Shown here piece after piece: positions 47,055 through 60,862 of a stretch of DNA of 64,000 nucleotides (positions are counted from its first letter, which is position 1; each line of letters opens with the position of its first letter). A program made the translations under genes and the position numbers. Source of the DNA: Rhizophagus irregularis (Eukaryota; Glomeromycota; Glomeromycetes; Glomerales; Glomeraceae); the NCBI RefSeq assembly GCF_026210795.1, contig NC_089438.1:3121501-3185500 (forward strand), written 5' to 3'. The notes under the pieces were generated by a model that was not told the DNA's origin, did not search any database, and worked only from the letters and a program-made list of their open reading frames with translations.

Positions 47055-49929
47055 TATCGTAACTACGACACTTTCTTTAATTAGAATCACTTTGTTAAAC
47101 GAAATTTTGAAAAATTAAATGATAATGAATTTTTTTAAAAAAAAAAGATGATCAAAAATAAATAAATAAATAAGAAAAATATATATATAATATATATATA
47201 TATATCGTTTTTTTTTTTAATTAAATCGTTTATATACTTTTTAAAAAAAAACGGATATTTAAATAATAAAGTTTATCCGATCATCAAACTATTTTTTGAT
47301 TAGTTGTGGAAAAAAAAAAATCTAAAAATCTTAAAAATTTTTTTTCTAACTAATCATATGATTGAAGTGAATCTAAATATAGTAATAATATATGATCCCT
47401 TTTATTATTTATATGTTTCAAATGAATAAATGAGGAATAGATGATTTATGATTAAAAATCAAAGGAGCGGATGAAATTATGTAATTGTTTTTTAATTTTG
47501 AAACATTTTATTTAAAGGGTTTTTATTTTATGGGATGTGAAAGTCCGATGGGAAATGGAAAATTTTTATATTTGATTATGATTTTTTATGATTTGAATAT
47601 GATTGATTGGTTCAAAAAAAAAAATTTTTTTCTTTTTTTGATGCAAATATTATTATTACTTTTTTTTTTTTTAGAAAAAATGTCTTTTTTTTTTAATGAA
47701 AAGTTCTTTGAAAAAGAAAGGGAGAAAAAAAATTACAAATAAATAAAAATGCAAATGAATAAATATAAATCGTGTATATTGTGGGTAGAAATTTTAAAAA
47801 GAAACGTTTCTTTGTCCCCAAGAAAGTTTAGTCACTTTAAAGAGAGAAATAAACGGTAAAAAAAAATATACATGTATTATGGTATTATAACGTCGTGATT
47901 ATTAAAACTTTTTATGATAAGTGAATGTATTTTTCGAAGGGGGAAATATGTATGTATATCTTTCATTAAACAAAGAAAAAGAAAAAAGATAAAAAAGAAA
48001 AAAAAATTAAAAGAAAAAAAAAGAAAGATTACGAAAATGGAAGTTTAAAGTTTAATTTTTCGTCCAGAAATAAGGTAAACGAAGAACATGAATTGTAACC
48101 AATTACTGAAGCTTAAATATGTGTGTGACAAATAAACAAGTTAAATAAGCATCCCTTTCGTTTCTTTATATATATTATAAAACAAGTTTATTAACCGGTA
48201 ACCGTTTAATTAAATTAATAAACAAGTATTTCTTTACTGGATAAAATAATAATAATAATAATTGTAAATAAATATTTAATATCAAACTTATAAAACAATT
48301 ATAAATAACGGACAATATATGTCAAAATTGACTTTTACTTTTTAAAGAAAATGAATATTATTATTATTATTATTTAGAAAAAAAAAGAAAAGAAAATTCA
48401 GAAATCTTTATTGTAATTTTTATTTTTGTTTGTTTTTCTAAAAAATATCGAAGATAATTTGTTACTTGATGCATAGTAATACATTTAATTACATTTTGTG
48501 TTCTATTTCCTTACCATTTTGCTGCATCGACATACTTGTACCTTAAAGAAACTGCGGCGGTTATTTTTTTTTTCTGCTGCGCCGAATTAAAATTTTTTTT
48601 TCCCCTCGTTACGAGGAGAAAAAAAAAGAAAAATGGGCTTAAAGTTAAAAGGATATACAAAAACGGTTATGGTTAATTACTTTATCGAACATCGATCATG
48701 AGGCTTATGCGCAGAGATTGTTTGTTACATTCAATGAAACAATCATATGAGTATATGACATATATTATTATAAGTTTTAATATTTTACTTATTGTTTTAC
48801 TTTAAATTTTTCGAATAAAATTAAAAATCTTTTTATATAAAATTTCACAAAGAAAAAAAAAAAACTACAATAACTCAGAAAATGATTTATTTAACGATTT
48901 ACAAGGTCCCTTGCAGAAATCGTTTATAAAGATTAGGTTACCGGAAAATCCTTGCATACCTTGTGTTATACCGTGTTATACCGGAATTTCCGAAATTTAT
49001 ATATCTAATTTTAGGAATTACCTTTTACCGATTTTTTAAATTCGCCGGAATTTCATTACGCCATAAATGTGTTAATTCATTAACTCATTGTTTATTAGTT
49101 TATAGTATTTCAATTGTTATCGTTTAGTTTAAATGATTTAACAATATGAAAGAAAAAATGTAACAATCATTGTTACACTATGGAAGTTTGGAAGATAGCA
49201 CGCAGATTATTATTGTTACCGTAAGTTATAAGTTATTCGCGTGAACGCGTATCAAATGTAAATCAAATTAATCGTATATTTATTTCCCAATTAGAACAAT
49301 AAAATGTTTTGAAATCAAATTATTATACCAAAATATCCGTTAATGCTGTTAATGCTCTCTAAAATTATATAATAACATTGTTATTGAACGAAATTGTCAT
49401 ATTTTTACAAAATTAAAAAATTATTAATATTATCTTATTATCCGAAGCGTAAGCGGAGAGAAGCTTTAACTCACCAACATCTGAGGATCTGAGGGTCATT
49501 TGATATATTTTTATTGCAAATTCTATCAGAATAAACATGATTAAGCATATCACTATTTAGTGTAATAATAAAAAAGAATACTTCTTTCTCTCAAAGCATA
49601 TGCCACAATCGATTTATATAAATTGATTATGGTAAATGAGAAATGGTTTACTTGGGTTATATCTCCTTGTGTCATTGCGGTACAATCAGGAGTAGAGTGG
49701 AATTTTGGGAGGGTGTCAAGAAAGTTTATTCCTTTGATATACTACTCGCCAATGCGAGCAAAGATGGAGAAACCTAGTCCGGGACTTCAATGTTAGTAAA
49801 ATAATATGTATTAACAGTAATAATATTTTTAGATTTCATAAAATGGTGTATAGCAAAGAAATTGAGAAATGAAAAACCTACAAAAAGCATGGTTGTATAG
49901 AATAAGAAATAGAAATCATATACAGTTTC
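47055..49929. other. Intergenic, no supported gene
   Basis: AT-rich, with A- and T-runs. The frame 47485-47742 is Phe/Lys low complexity. A short GC-bearing hairpin, cccctcgttacgagg, is at 48602-48616. About 49640-49790 is somewhat less AT-rich without a frame. Confidence 0.45.
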
Positions 49930-50290
49930 CTGAGTTTACCTATAAAGTCCAGAAAGGTCCAAGTCTCCAAGAGCGTTTCCTAAAGAAAAAAAAGAGAGGG
50001 AAGAACGATAGATAAAGAGATTGACAAAGTAATAGATTATAAACTTAACATCAGTATATCGTCGATAATGATGATAATATTGTCTTCATTAGTAGCGACA
50101 GGCGACAGCGATAATTCTGAGTTTACCTATAAAGTCCAGGCCGAAATCCACAAGGTCCAAGAGCGTTCCTAAAGAAAAAAAAGAGAGGGAAGAACGATAG
50201 ATAAAAAAGGTTGACAAAGTAATAGATTATAAACTTAACATCAGTATATCGTCGATAATGATGATTCATCAGTAGCGACAGCGATAATTA
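49930..50290. repeat. Tandem duplication, period about 187 bp
   Basis: Two adjacent copies start ctgagtttacctataaagtc (49930 and 50117). Both include aagagagggaagaacgatag and aacatcagtatatcgtcgat and end near agcgacagcgataatt. They differ by small indels, so the duplication is fairly recent. No coding. Confidence 0.85.
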
Positions 50291-50679
50291 TGATCATTAT
50301 TCTGTCAAACGGTACATATAGTATATGTACTTTTATCTAGAAAGAATTTATATAATTTATTTGCAAACTACTCAATAACAATGTGTATATTAATGTATTT
50401 ACAAGGCAAAATATTTTTTTTAAAAAAAAAGAAATAAAGAAAGGACCAATCAGATAACTATATGATAACTATCCTGTATATTTTTATTACATTTGACATA
50501 ACCTATTTGATATCATCATTTTCTTATTTTCTTATAGCCTGTTTCGTCGCACAAATTTACGTCAGATGTGACTATTCCTGAAAAAGTATAATGATTTTTG
50601 TATCGTTATAAAACCCTGATGAGAGAATTTTTTTATGGAAATTTTTTATTAAAAAAAATTCAATAAAAAATTAATAAAA

Positions 50680-51843
50680 ATGACTTGTCACATTCCTGCT
50701 GATTGTCTTGATGAAATTTTCGAACATTTATATTTAGAGAAAGATAAATTTACAAATTTATATACATGTTTATTAGTTAATCGTCTTTGGTGTGAGGTTT
50801 CTATTAGAATTTTATGGAGAAATATTTGGAGTTTGAAACATAATTTTTATGTTTTAAAGGAATCAACGAAATTGATCAGTATTTTAACAGCTTGTCTACC
50901 TGATGAATCAAAGGATCTTTTACGAGAGAATGATATTTTCATTTCAACATCAATATCTAAAGATCTTAAACGTATGAATGGAGTTTATATTACAACACCA
51001 ACTTCAAAACAACCTTTATTTAATTATATATCATTCTGTAAAGTTCTTTCAATTGGTAAAATTGACATGATGATCAAGAAATTTTTTGAAAATCAACAAT
51101 CGTCGATTAATTCAAGAGATTCAAACAACTATCACAAAGCAGATTTGGTTACACAAGAAATATTAAAAATGTTTATGAATCGTATCACTTCTTTAAAAAA
51201 ATTATCATATCGTACTTTTGTTATAGATCATAGAAAAGGTATAACATTTACCAATTTTCCTAGATCAAGAGAATGTTTAATGGATCTTTCAGAATTAAGC
51301 AGTGATTCGGATATTCATTCCGAATTTTTTTATCAATTATCCCAAATATGTCATAATATTCAATCAATTAATATAATATTCGAAAAAGCTGTCTCTAATG
51401 GATTAAAAAAATTAATCTCTTCACAAAATAATTTAAAATATTTATCATTATATCAAAATCATAATTGTATTGGTTGGGAAGAATTAATACCTTATTTAAC
51501 AAAACATTCAAATACTTTAATTAGATTAAAGATTAATGGTAATGATTCTGGTCCTTTCTCTTTTATTACTATATTCACAAATTTAAGGGAACTAATTTTA
51601 TCAACCAATTATGATAATACTTTTAATGGTTTTAATGATTTACAATATGTTACATTCACTCATTTACATACTTTGGAATTTCATCATGGTTGTCCAAAAG
51701 TTGATGTATTAATTAAATTATTAGAAAATAATGGGAAAAATTTAAAAACCTTTGTTGCTGATATTCCAGATAAATATACTGATATATTAAATAACGCCAT
51801 CAATAAGTTTTGTCCAAAATTTAAGACTAACATATTGGGTTAA
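50680..51843 (+). CDS. F-box-like protein, single exon
   Basis: An intact 387-residue frame. Residues 3-50 (HIPADCLDEIFEHLY, then CLLVNRLWCEVSIRILWRNIW) are a good F-box. The remainder has weak leucine-rich repeats (LKYLSLYQNHN, LIRLKINGND, LRELILSTNYD, LHTLEFHHG). Predicted SCF substrate adaptor; target unknown. It is shorter than the two other F-box genes here and the only one with a conserved Asp/Glu-containing F-box start. The ATG at 50680 immediately precedes the F-box. No damage seen. Confidence 0.85.
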   Translation: MTCHIPADCLDEIFEHLYLEKDKFTNLYTCLLVNRLWCEVSIRILWRNIWSLKHNFYVLKESTKLISILTACLPDESKDLLRENDIFISTSISKDLKRMNGVYITTPTSKQPLFNYISFCKVLSIGKIDMMIKKFFENQQSSINSRDSNNYHKADLVTQEILKMFMNRITSLKKLSYRTFVIDHRKGITFTNFPRSRECLMDLSELSSDSDIHSEFFYQLSQICHNIQSINIIFEKAVSNGLKKLISSQNNLKYLSLYQNHNCIGWEELIPYLTKHSNTLIRLKINGNDSGPFSFITIFTNLRELILSTNYDNTFNGFNDLQYVTFTHLHTLEFHHGCPKVDVLIKLLENNGKNLKTFVADIPDKYTDILNNAINKFCPKFKTNILG

Positions 51844-53170
51844 TAATGTATATTTATTTAGTTAGAATGTTAGATTAGAAATCAAAGAAATTCTTTTTTC
51901 AATGAAATAAAAATATAAATGTTTGTATATACTGTATATTGTATATATTTCAATTTTCATTTTTTTCTCCTCCTCACCTTAAAGCACGCTTTTTTTTTCT
52001 ATTATCCGGGCACATCGCAGATTGATTTTTTTTGTTTGTTACGATATGATGATGACGGAATGACGGATGACCAAAATTACGTATTCAATCACGAATTCAA
52101 AAAATACTCGTTTTTATACCTGTTATTATTGTTATTATCTAGTTGAAATTTCGAAGCGTTAAAAACAAAAGGAGAACGTGTGATCGGTGTGAATCTCGTT
52201 CATCAACCGCTTAACTTGGGTATTTCAATCCAAATTAGTGGGTTACCCAGTTCCGATTACTTCCGAGTTTACCCGAATTATATGATGATAACAATGGATT
52301 CGGTCACGAGTATCATATGAACCCGGATTTGAAGGTCGCAGCAAATGATTGTCATTTCTCTAATTTAATTTTTTGTAAAATTAAAAATTATACTCTGATA
52401 GTTTTTTTTTTCTTACTATGTTTAGCACTAAAAAAAAATTGGGGATTAAAAAAATTTCGGTTTTTTTTTCAGTAAATACAATCAGAAAAAAAAGGGGGTG
52501 GGTATGATTAATGTTAATTAACGCCTTTTCATTCTATCAATTGAACAATTGAACAATTAAATTTTTAATTTAGTATTTTCTGAAAGAAAATCTTGATCTC
52601 TTTGGGATCGGGTAACCAATTTCAGAACCTTGTTTCACTAATCCTCTGAGAAAATTTCTTTTTTCTTTCTTTATCTTTCTTTTTTTTTTAGAAACTTTAA
52701 ACATTTTAGTTATTAATTAATTTTTTTTGTGTTTTAGAATAAGAAATGATCAAATTTTCATTAGGAAATTTTATAATCAAATCTTTTTTTTAAAAAAAAT
52801 TTGTCATTATTATTTACACGAATGGCGCAGAAAATGGAAAATCTAGAGGTAAAATGTAATATGTTATTGTTCTACTCATTAAAACTCGGTAAATGTTAAT
52901 TATTTTATTCATTATTTTGGATAGCATAAGCAGAGCTTTTAGTCCTTATATATACATTACCTAAATAATCACTATGATATTTTCCTATATGGAAAAATTA
53001 AAATAAGATCGAAAAAAAACGAATAAATGGGATGAATGGGATGAATGGTATTTTTTTTTTTAAGAAAAAAAAAAAAAAAGAGAAAAAAGAAAAAGAAAAG
53101 AAAAATAAAAAAGAAAGTGAAAATAAATACCAACCAACCTCTTTGTCATCATTATTATAATTATTAAAAA
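51844..53170. other. Intergenic 5' region of the GHKL-type gene
   Basis: AT-rich with a less AT-rich patch at about 52150-52350. No gene recognised; the frame 51919-52146 has no domain. Long A/G-rich runs at 53050-53120 immediately precede the start codon. Confidence 0.45.
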
Positions 53171-56100
53171 ATGGATGAGATTTATTTAAGAAATCAAGTA
53201 CTTTCGAGTGCAGGTGGTGAGCATCGAGTAGAAGTTAATCAAAGACATTTGATCGATAAGATTTTGGCTCGGTAAGAAAAAAACTTTATGGTTTTGTAGT
53301 ACATTTTTCTTTTCCATTTTTTTGTATTTCCTTTAAAGTTAACCTTTCATATATTTTTTTAGATACTCTGCTAAGTTTGTGGTATTTCGGGAATTGATGC
53401 AAAATTCCGGTAATAAATTTAAAAATTTAAATATTTTTCAACATTATTTTTTTAACAATTTTTGATTTTTTATAACGTAATTAAAATTTATTTTTTATTT
53501 TATTTAATAAAGATGATGCTAAATCAACAAAAGTTCAAATATTTTATGAAACCGCAAAACCAAAACAAGATATCAAGTTAAAAGACAAGATCATTAGAAT
53601 TGGTTTTAAGAATAATGGATTTCCTTTTAGACCTGAAGATTGGGATCGATTAAGGAAAATTGCTGAAGGAAATCCTGATGAACAAAAAGTATATATATTA
53701 TCATTTTTTTCGTTAATTAATTTTTTGCTTTAAACTTAAAAAGATCTTTCACGATGACATTAATAGATAGGAGCTTTTGGTGTAGGATTTTATTCATTGT
53801 TTTCAGTTTGTGAAACGCCATTGTAAGTAATTAATCATAAATTAGTTGTTTTTTAATAAATAAAAAAAAATGATATTTAATCCAAAGTTTAATTTGATAG
53901 TGTTTCTTCTGGTGATCAAGGAATGGCTTTTTATTGGCAAGGAAATCAATTATTAACAAAACAAGCGCGAATTTATAATAAGGATAAGATTTGGACATCA
54001 TTTTTAATGGATATGAGAGAGACTGAGGAGGTAGATATTTTATTCGTATCATCGATCATCGGAAATCATTCATTATATCTCATTTAACACTTTGATTGAT
54101 GTGATTGATTAGTTTCCAGAAATTGACGAACTCGCCCAATTTTTAGCCAATTCTTTGGTAAGCCCTTCTCTATGCTCCGGACTAATTAAGAAAAGTTCTA
54201 AAACACGAAGCGTCATACTAATATTTAAAAGTAACAGGGATTTACCGGGAACCTTCAAGAAGTTTCAGTGTATTTTAATAATACATTGGTAATAGAACTA
54301 TCAAAGATAATGAAAGATTTGGGATCGACGGGAATATCGCCCGAGTTTGACACATATTCTCCACAAGAGATGTTTCATATTACATCAGTAGATGTTAGAG
54401 GCGTTCAACTAACCGTTAAGAGATTAATTATTCCAAAAAATATAGATAACAGGAATAACTGGCGTTTTTTACCGATAACTGATCTTGAAATTGAAAAAGT
54501 ATTTATATTTCTTAAAATTGCTAATGGTAATTTGGATGTTATAGTTAGCGAAGCATTTTCTAATGAAATGGAACGAAGCACTAAAAAGAAACCACCAAGT
54601 AAAACAACCATCCAAATAATTTATACTGGATATGGTGAACATAATTCATCTATGAATCATGAGAATAATATTTCCCCAATATTTGAAAATTTACATCCAT
54701 TTCCGAAACAAGGAAGAATATATATTGGATTTCCAACTCATCAAACTACTGGATGTTGTATCCATTTAGCGGCTCGCGTGATTCCTACTGTATGTACTTT
54801 AATATTTTTTTTTGATTTATAGTATCTTTGATGAACCTAATTTTTTAAAAATATGACAAATTATTTATTTAGGTGGAGAGGGAATCAATTGACTTGGTAG
54901 ACAAGACTTTGGCTGTATATAATAGTGAATTGTTAAGTTTAGCGGGAACATTATGCAGAATTCTATATGAAAGTGAAATGTCTTATATAGAACATCGTCA
55001 CGATAAAATGATTAATGAATCTATTGATTCTGAAGAACAGATTGAATGGCTTGAAAATCTAGCAGAACATGCTTTAACACATTTTACATTTAGAGAGAGT
55101 ACGCCAAATGCCGAAGTTGGCAGAATATCAGAATCACAATTTTTCGAATGTTCCAAAAAAAAATTATCAATTTATTCAACAAATGGTGTTCTACCGATAA
55201 CTGACGTTCGTATTCCTAATCGGGAAATGGAAGGGTTCATAAAAGCGGTTCCAGTTGTTCCAGAATATGTATATGATAGATGTATCAGATTTTTTAAGAA
55301 AGCAAAAGATTCGAAATTTATAGAAGAATTATCTCTTAAAGATGTTTTATTTGAATTGAATAGTCGATCTCTATCTGAAGGGGAAATGATCGAACTTTTG
55401 AAATGGTGGATTTCTTATAGATCGAAAGAGAATAATGTTGATCCATCAGACGTTAATCACTTCATGCAACTTGCACGCGTTGGAGATAATTTTCAACCTT
55501 TGAATACTATTAATTATTTTTTGAATCCAGGCATAGTTCCACCAAATATGGATATCCCAAATGATGTATTACCATATAGTATTTCCAAAAATTTCAAAAA
55601 TCATAAAGATTTTGAAACATGGTTTAAATGGAAAGAATTATCTCTGGTTAATTGGGCAAGATTTATCGTTGGAAAACCTGATTTGGAATGTAACCCTGAT
55701 TTTGCTAGAAAAGTTCATAGTACTTTGGCAAAAAGTTTGAACAATCTCTCTCAAAATGATAAGAAAATAATTCATCAGTTATTTGAAAAAAAGAAATGTA
55801 TTCCAACTAAATTTGGAATGAAGTTTCCACAAAATGCTTATTTCCAAAATGTTAATATACTTCCTGATTTGCCAACGATCGATTTTCAAAAGCCCTCAAG
55901 CGTTCAAGCTTTAATGGAACTTCTGGGTGTTCGAAAGGTAAACAAAAAATAATATATATACAGTATATATATTTGAAACGATTAAATTAACTAATAAATT
56001 ATTGAATTTTTCATAGGTTGTTGAATTACAACTAATTTTTGATCGTCTTCTTCATGAAGGAGATTGGGATCATATACAACTTGTAAAATATCTTTCTTCA

Positions 56101-58821
56101 AAGTATAATGATCTCAAAGAAAATGAAAAAAATATATTAAAGAGAAAACCTATTTGGCCTAAAGAAATTTATTCAACAAAAGCAAAAATTCGTCGTTACA
56201 TTGCCAATCAATTGTATTCACCCATACCATTACATCGTGAATTTGGTTTACCTGTAATTGATTGGAAAGGAAGATGGGGTCGTAACACTCCAGAAGGTAC
56301 TATATTTGATTTTATATATATATATATATATATATAATTAGTTAATCTATAGTTGAAAAATAAAAATTTATTTTAAAATTTGTAGGGAAATTCTTAATTG
56401 AATTAGGTTTACAAGAATATCCTAAACTTCAAAAAATTCTAGAACTTATAGTACCACCAACACCTTCAAAAATTCGTATGAAAGCTTTTAAATATCTTAA
56501 CGATAATTTTAAAGATAGATATTCCAAAGATTACAAACCGACTGAAATCAACGTCACATTTTTGCCATGTAGAAAACGATACGTTTATGCGACACCTACA
56601 AATTGTTATATTAATTCTGATTGCATGAAATTGAATTTTAATGTTATACGTCAAGATTATTTGTATTGCGCGGAACAATTTGGTGTTCAACAAAACCCTA
56701 GTCCTGATAAACTTTTAAAGAGTTTGATCGAAAAACCACCACGAGATATAGCTAAGGCAAAAGGAGTTTTTGAATATTTGGCCTCACAACAAGGAAATTT
56801 TACAGATACTGATTGGAAGATTCTTGGTGATCTTAATTTTATTCCAGTCAAAGATAAAACTAGACCTAATGTAATTAATCTTATCAATCCACATAGTTGT
56901 TTCCTTGAATGCACAGAAAATAGGTATGTATTATGTTTATATAAAGTACATTTTATGGGGCGACCTTTTTTTTTTTAAATAAAAAAATTTTTTTCTTTAG
57001 TTTGAGAGAATTCTTTACATATATTGATTTTGGAGAGATTGCAAAAAGGTTTCTTCAAAGTTGCGGTGTTAAAAATGAACCATCTACGATCGAATTTGCC
57101 GAATTATTGGTGAAATCATCACGTGAATTGTGGGATTCTCCCGATTTAGATAAATATTCATACATTTTGGATAGAATTGCCATTCACATTAATATTATAG
57201 AACGTAATAAACCAAGTTTATTTATGGATATGAAAAGAGAACCTATTTTAATAGGTATCGAGAAGAAAATCTGTAATGGTGAAAAGGTTGATCAGAAAAA
57301 ATTGGCTTCAGCAAAAGATATTTTCATAAATGACGATCAAGGATATCAACAAATTTTTAAACCGTTGATAGCCCCAGAAACCGATTTAATGGAAAAACTT
57401 TATAAGGTATGTTACCTATAATTTATTTTAATTTTACAGAGATATACGAGTGTGGAAAGATATCATGCAGAATTATTTAGAATATTAACGATAAATTTAA
57501 TATTTAGAAATTGGGGTGTAGATCGTTATCTGAATCAGTACAATATACTGTAATTCCAAAAGGTATTATTAAAAAAACTGAGAATACTATGAAGATAAGG
57601 AAAGCATTAATAGAAAAAGCTGGTTTATTTTATCATGATATATCTAAATCGAAGATTTTAAGAGATGATGAATGGCTTAAGAACTTGAAAGTGAGATTAG
57701 TTGATCGTATAGAAGCAGTTTATGAGTTAAATAATAATGTTCAGATTAGAAATGATACTACTGCTTGCGTAATTGAAAGTAATGAGTTGAGTTCATGGGT
57801 ACTTTATATAACACCCGATCCAGATAATCTTGATATTTCGCAATATATATGCAAACATATTTTCAAATCACCTAAATTTAAGGAATATTCCTATTTTAAT
57901 ATGATCTTAATCACATCTTTATCAACTTTGGAACGTAAGGGATATCCGGTTGATCGTATATTAAAATCTAGATCACAGAACGTTGTTAAGCAATATAGTC
58001 AAAAACCTACCGTTAAATCACCAGTTGCTGTAAATTCTCAATTTACTCAAAATTTACGAAATTCTTTACGAAATGCAATAAAAACTTGCCATTCTAACCT
58101 TGGAAGTACTATCGATAGTCAAGCTTGTACTATGGTTGTTAAAGAAAGTGAATCAAGTTACTGTGATGTCATACCTGGTACGAACAATATATTCAAATAT
58201 ATATTTTTTATAATTATATTTTTATTCTTATTAATTTTGATTCATCTATTTTTTTAGGTCATTTATTATGCTGTGTTGGAAATGAACAGGGTATTGAACT
58301 TTATGATACTAAAAGTATTAAGCAAGCGGACATCTTATCTCCATCAAATCGTGCTTCATTATTCCGTTTTTTAAATATATTAAGAAATATTGCGAGTGTA
58401 TTTGAACTTGAATTACAAGCCGTTCATGTATTTTATGATAATTATACCAATAGTGTTGCATTTAATCGTGATAGATCATTATTTTTTAATTTAAAATTTT
58501 ACATTGGATTACACGATAAAGAATGTGCGGTTAAACCTACAAGCGATGCCATGACTTATTGGTATCTTACATTTTGTCATGAATTGGCACATAATATTAT
58601 TCAATCCCATAGTTCTGATCATGAAGTAAGTATATTATTGTTTATTTTAAATATTTTATATACATATATATATATATAATTTTTTTATCATTTTTTACTA
58701 ATTTAAAATTCTTAATTGTTTGAAAAATAATTAGCATTATTTAACATCATACGCAGAAGCTTATATGTCAAAATTTTTAACAATGTTGAAAAATCTTCGA
58801 TGATGATGATGATGATGATAC
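53171..58821 (+). CDS. Large GHKL/Hsp90-fold ATPase-like protein with C-terminal HELAH motif
   Basis: Fourteen exons read through in frame: 53171-53271, 53363-53409, 53513-53688, 53767-53822, 53901-54030, 54113-54157, 54238-54789, 54873-55937, 56017-56296, 56386-56923, 57001-57406, 57508-58177, 58258-58625 and 58735-58803 (stop). The product has 1500 residues. The N-terminus is a GHKL ATPase: FRELMQNSDDA (42-52, Glu44 and Asn48), IGFKNNGFPF, and IGAFGVGFYS (109-118), almost the Hsp90 form. The family is, to my knowledge, the fungal DUF3684 group of unknown function. The C-terminus has CHELAHNIIQSHSSDHEHY (1462-1480), a zinc-protease-like HExxH. No membrane segment or signal peptide, so a nuclear or cytosolic role is likely. 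Just after the stop is a run of TGA/GAT triplets to 58821, included in the range. Confidence 0.9.
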
Positions 58822-59324
58822 AAAGAGTTTTTTTTAGTTGGTTTTAAGATAATTTATTTTTTTTATTTTTATTATCTTTTTTATTTTATTTTATTTTTAT
58901 TTTATTTTTAAATATTATTTATATTTCAAATGATATATTTTTTATTTATATATATGTAAAAATAATATATGTAAAAACAATATTATTTATTATTAAAATT
59001 ATTTAATATTTATTTAAAAAATTCATTTTGAATTTCGAATTTTTTTTTTTTTGAATTTTTAATTCCATGTTAACTAAATAATTGATCCATCGATTACTAT
59101 GTTAGGAAAGTCGAAACTTTACAAACTTTACTATTAGAATTAATATCTTTATTATTTTAAATTCATTTTTTGCAATGTAAACTTTTTACGCTTAAATAGT
59201 GTGCAAACTAATAAGTAATAACTACAATGACTTTTAAACTTACTTTAAACATCCAATTCTACTAGAAATTTCTAAAAAAGTCTGATCGAATTGAATAATT
59301 ATTTATGTCATTGGACGTAAATTG

Positions 59325-59558
59325 GAACGGTGAGACGAATAGTTGTGAGGATGTTGAGTGGAGTACGGTGACATTTGGCGGTGTGTAACATAAAGGGTGT
59401 GAAGCTTACTCAGGTGATGAATAGTATCTCGGCCCACTCTGAATCACGTGTTTGGCCCTTCGTGTTATTTATCACTTGAGTAAACTGTCACCTAGGGGAC
59501 CGTACTCCACTCACTCATCATCCCCACCGGACTCCACAACTTTCCGTATCACTCGTAT
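59325..59558. mobile_element. Putative MITE with imperfect inverted halves
   Basis: The left half has agttgtgagg, gagtggagtacggt and cttactcaggtgat; the right half has their complements in reverse order (accgtactccactc, atcacttgagtaa). The block is less AT-rich than its surroundings and has no frame. Ends only approximate. Confidence 0.55.
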
Positions 59559-60566
59559 CATTTATAGAAATATTAAAATGTTCGATAGGTTAATCTTTGA
59601 GAATAATTTTGACATTGTTAATTAATATTAATCGCAAGAGAACGGTGTACATAAAATATAGAAAATACAATTATCAATTGACGTATTATGTCTTATTTTT
59701 TAGCAAATGAAAATAAATAAAAAAGAGGTTGTAATTTTAAAACCATTTGGAAACAGCGATAAACAATACGTTTTGTAAATAAGTTTGAATAGTAATCCCT
59801 CTTGGAGGACTTGAAAAAATTAGGCTGCGCTTACAAAAAAGTAACTCTCTAAATGTTTTCTCTCTAATTGCACGCGCTATTCTGTAAATATTTCTCTAAA
59901 TGCACCCTCTTACTCAGTCTCAATTATATAGAGATCAATATAAAATTCCTATCCCTATCCCTATAAAAAAAATTCTGGAAAAAACTCCGATAAAATGATC
60001 ATTTTTCTAGTTTTATTCTGAAGAAACTCAGACACGTGATCATTTTTCTGAAAAATTTTTTATAGGACTAGTTAGTAAATGCATACTCTCTCTAAATGCA
60101 CATGAGTTTGTCTTTCTTTTCGATATTAAATAACAAATGATATAAAAACGCGAAAGTTCCAAATTTTCAATTAAACGTAATTGACTAATTGGTTATAATT
60201 TATATGTAATCCTTAAGAAATACTGTACCTTCTTGACTCGTGACTATTACTTATGAGATCGGCATGCGATTGTACAGTATATGGATATTTTGCAACGAAT
60301 CATGCGAAAACTTAATGTGTTTATATGCTATTTGTATCATGTTTAAGAGTATTCACTAGAGAAATGTACCAGATATACAATTGTACAGATCGGTTATTTT
60401 ACGCAAAACATGGGAGGTGGGCTAATTTGGTTTTCTAATAGAATATCTTACAATGTTATCTCTTCAATTTCATATTAATTACACGTTAATAAATATTAAT
60501 AACTTTCATGGTATTATAAATGATACCATGGTAAAAACTCGAGTAGATAATAAAAGTTTAAAATAA

Positions 60567-60862
60567 GGCCACACAAATTCAATTTTTCGGTTCACGTAAC
60601 ATTGAAATTTAAAATCGACCCGGGGACCCGGGTTTAGTAAAAAAAGTTTATATATAAAATCGTGACATTTGATTGGTTGATTTTTAAAAGGGAGGAATTT
60701 ATTTTCGCTCTAGAAGTTCTCAGCCGCGTGATAAACTTACCCGCCAATAAAATTACGTCTCGATCACGGGATAAATTTTTTATATATAAACTTTTTTTTA
60801 TTGAAATTTGAAAAAGTGACCCGGCCGGGTGAAGTGAACCGAAAATTCGAATTTGTGTGGCC
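60567..60862. mobile_element. Inverted-repeat element, about 296 bp
   Basis: The terminal inverted repeats begin ggccacacaaattc (60567 on the left; complement ending 60862). They continue as ttttcggttcac and, after a divergent CCCGG-rich stretch, aaaagtttatatataaa. No coding; target duplication not resolved. The small minus-strand frames crossing it are artefacts. Confidence 0.65.

Noticed and set aside
47485-47742. Phe/Lys-rich 85-codon frame
   Set aside because: Low complexity, no domain, between A- and T-runs.
54405-54611. Minus-strand frame in the GHKL gene
   Set aside because: Antisense shadow of exon 54238-54789; the same applies to frames at 56466-56693 and 56687-56914.
58801-58821. 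TGA/GAT triplet run as part of a longer coding exon
   Set aside because: The GHKL frame ends at the first TGA (58801-58803); the run is a triplet microsatellite starting at the stop.
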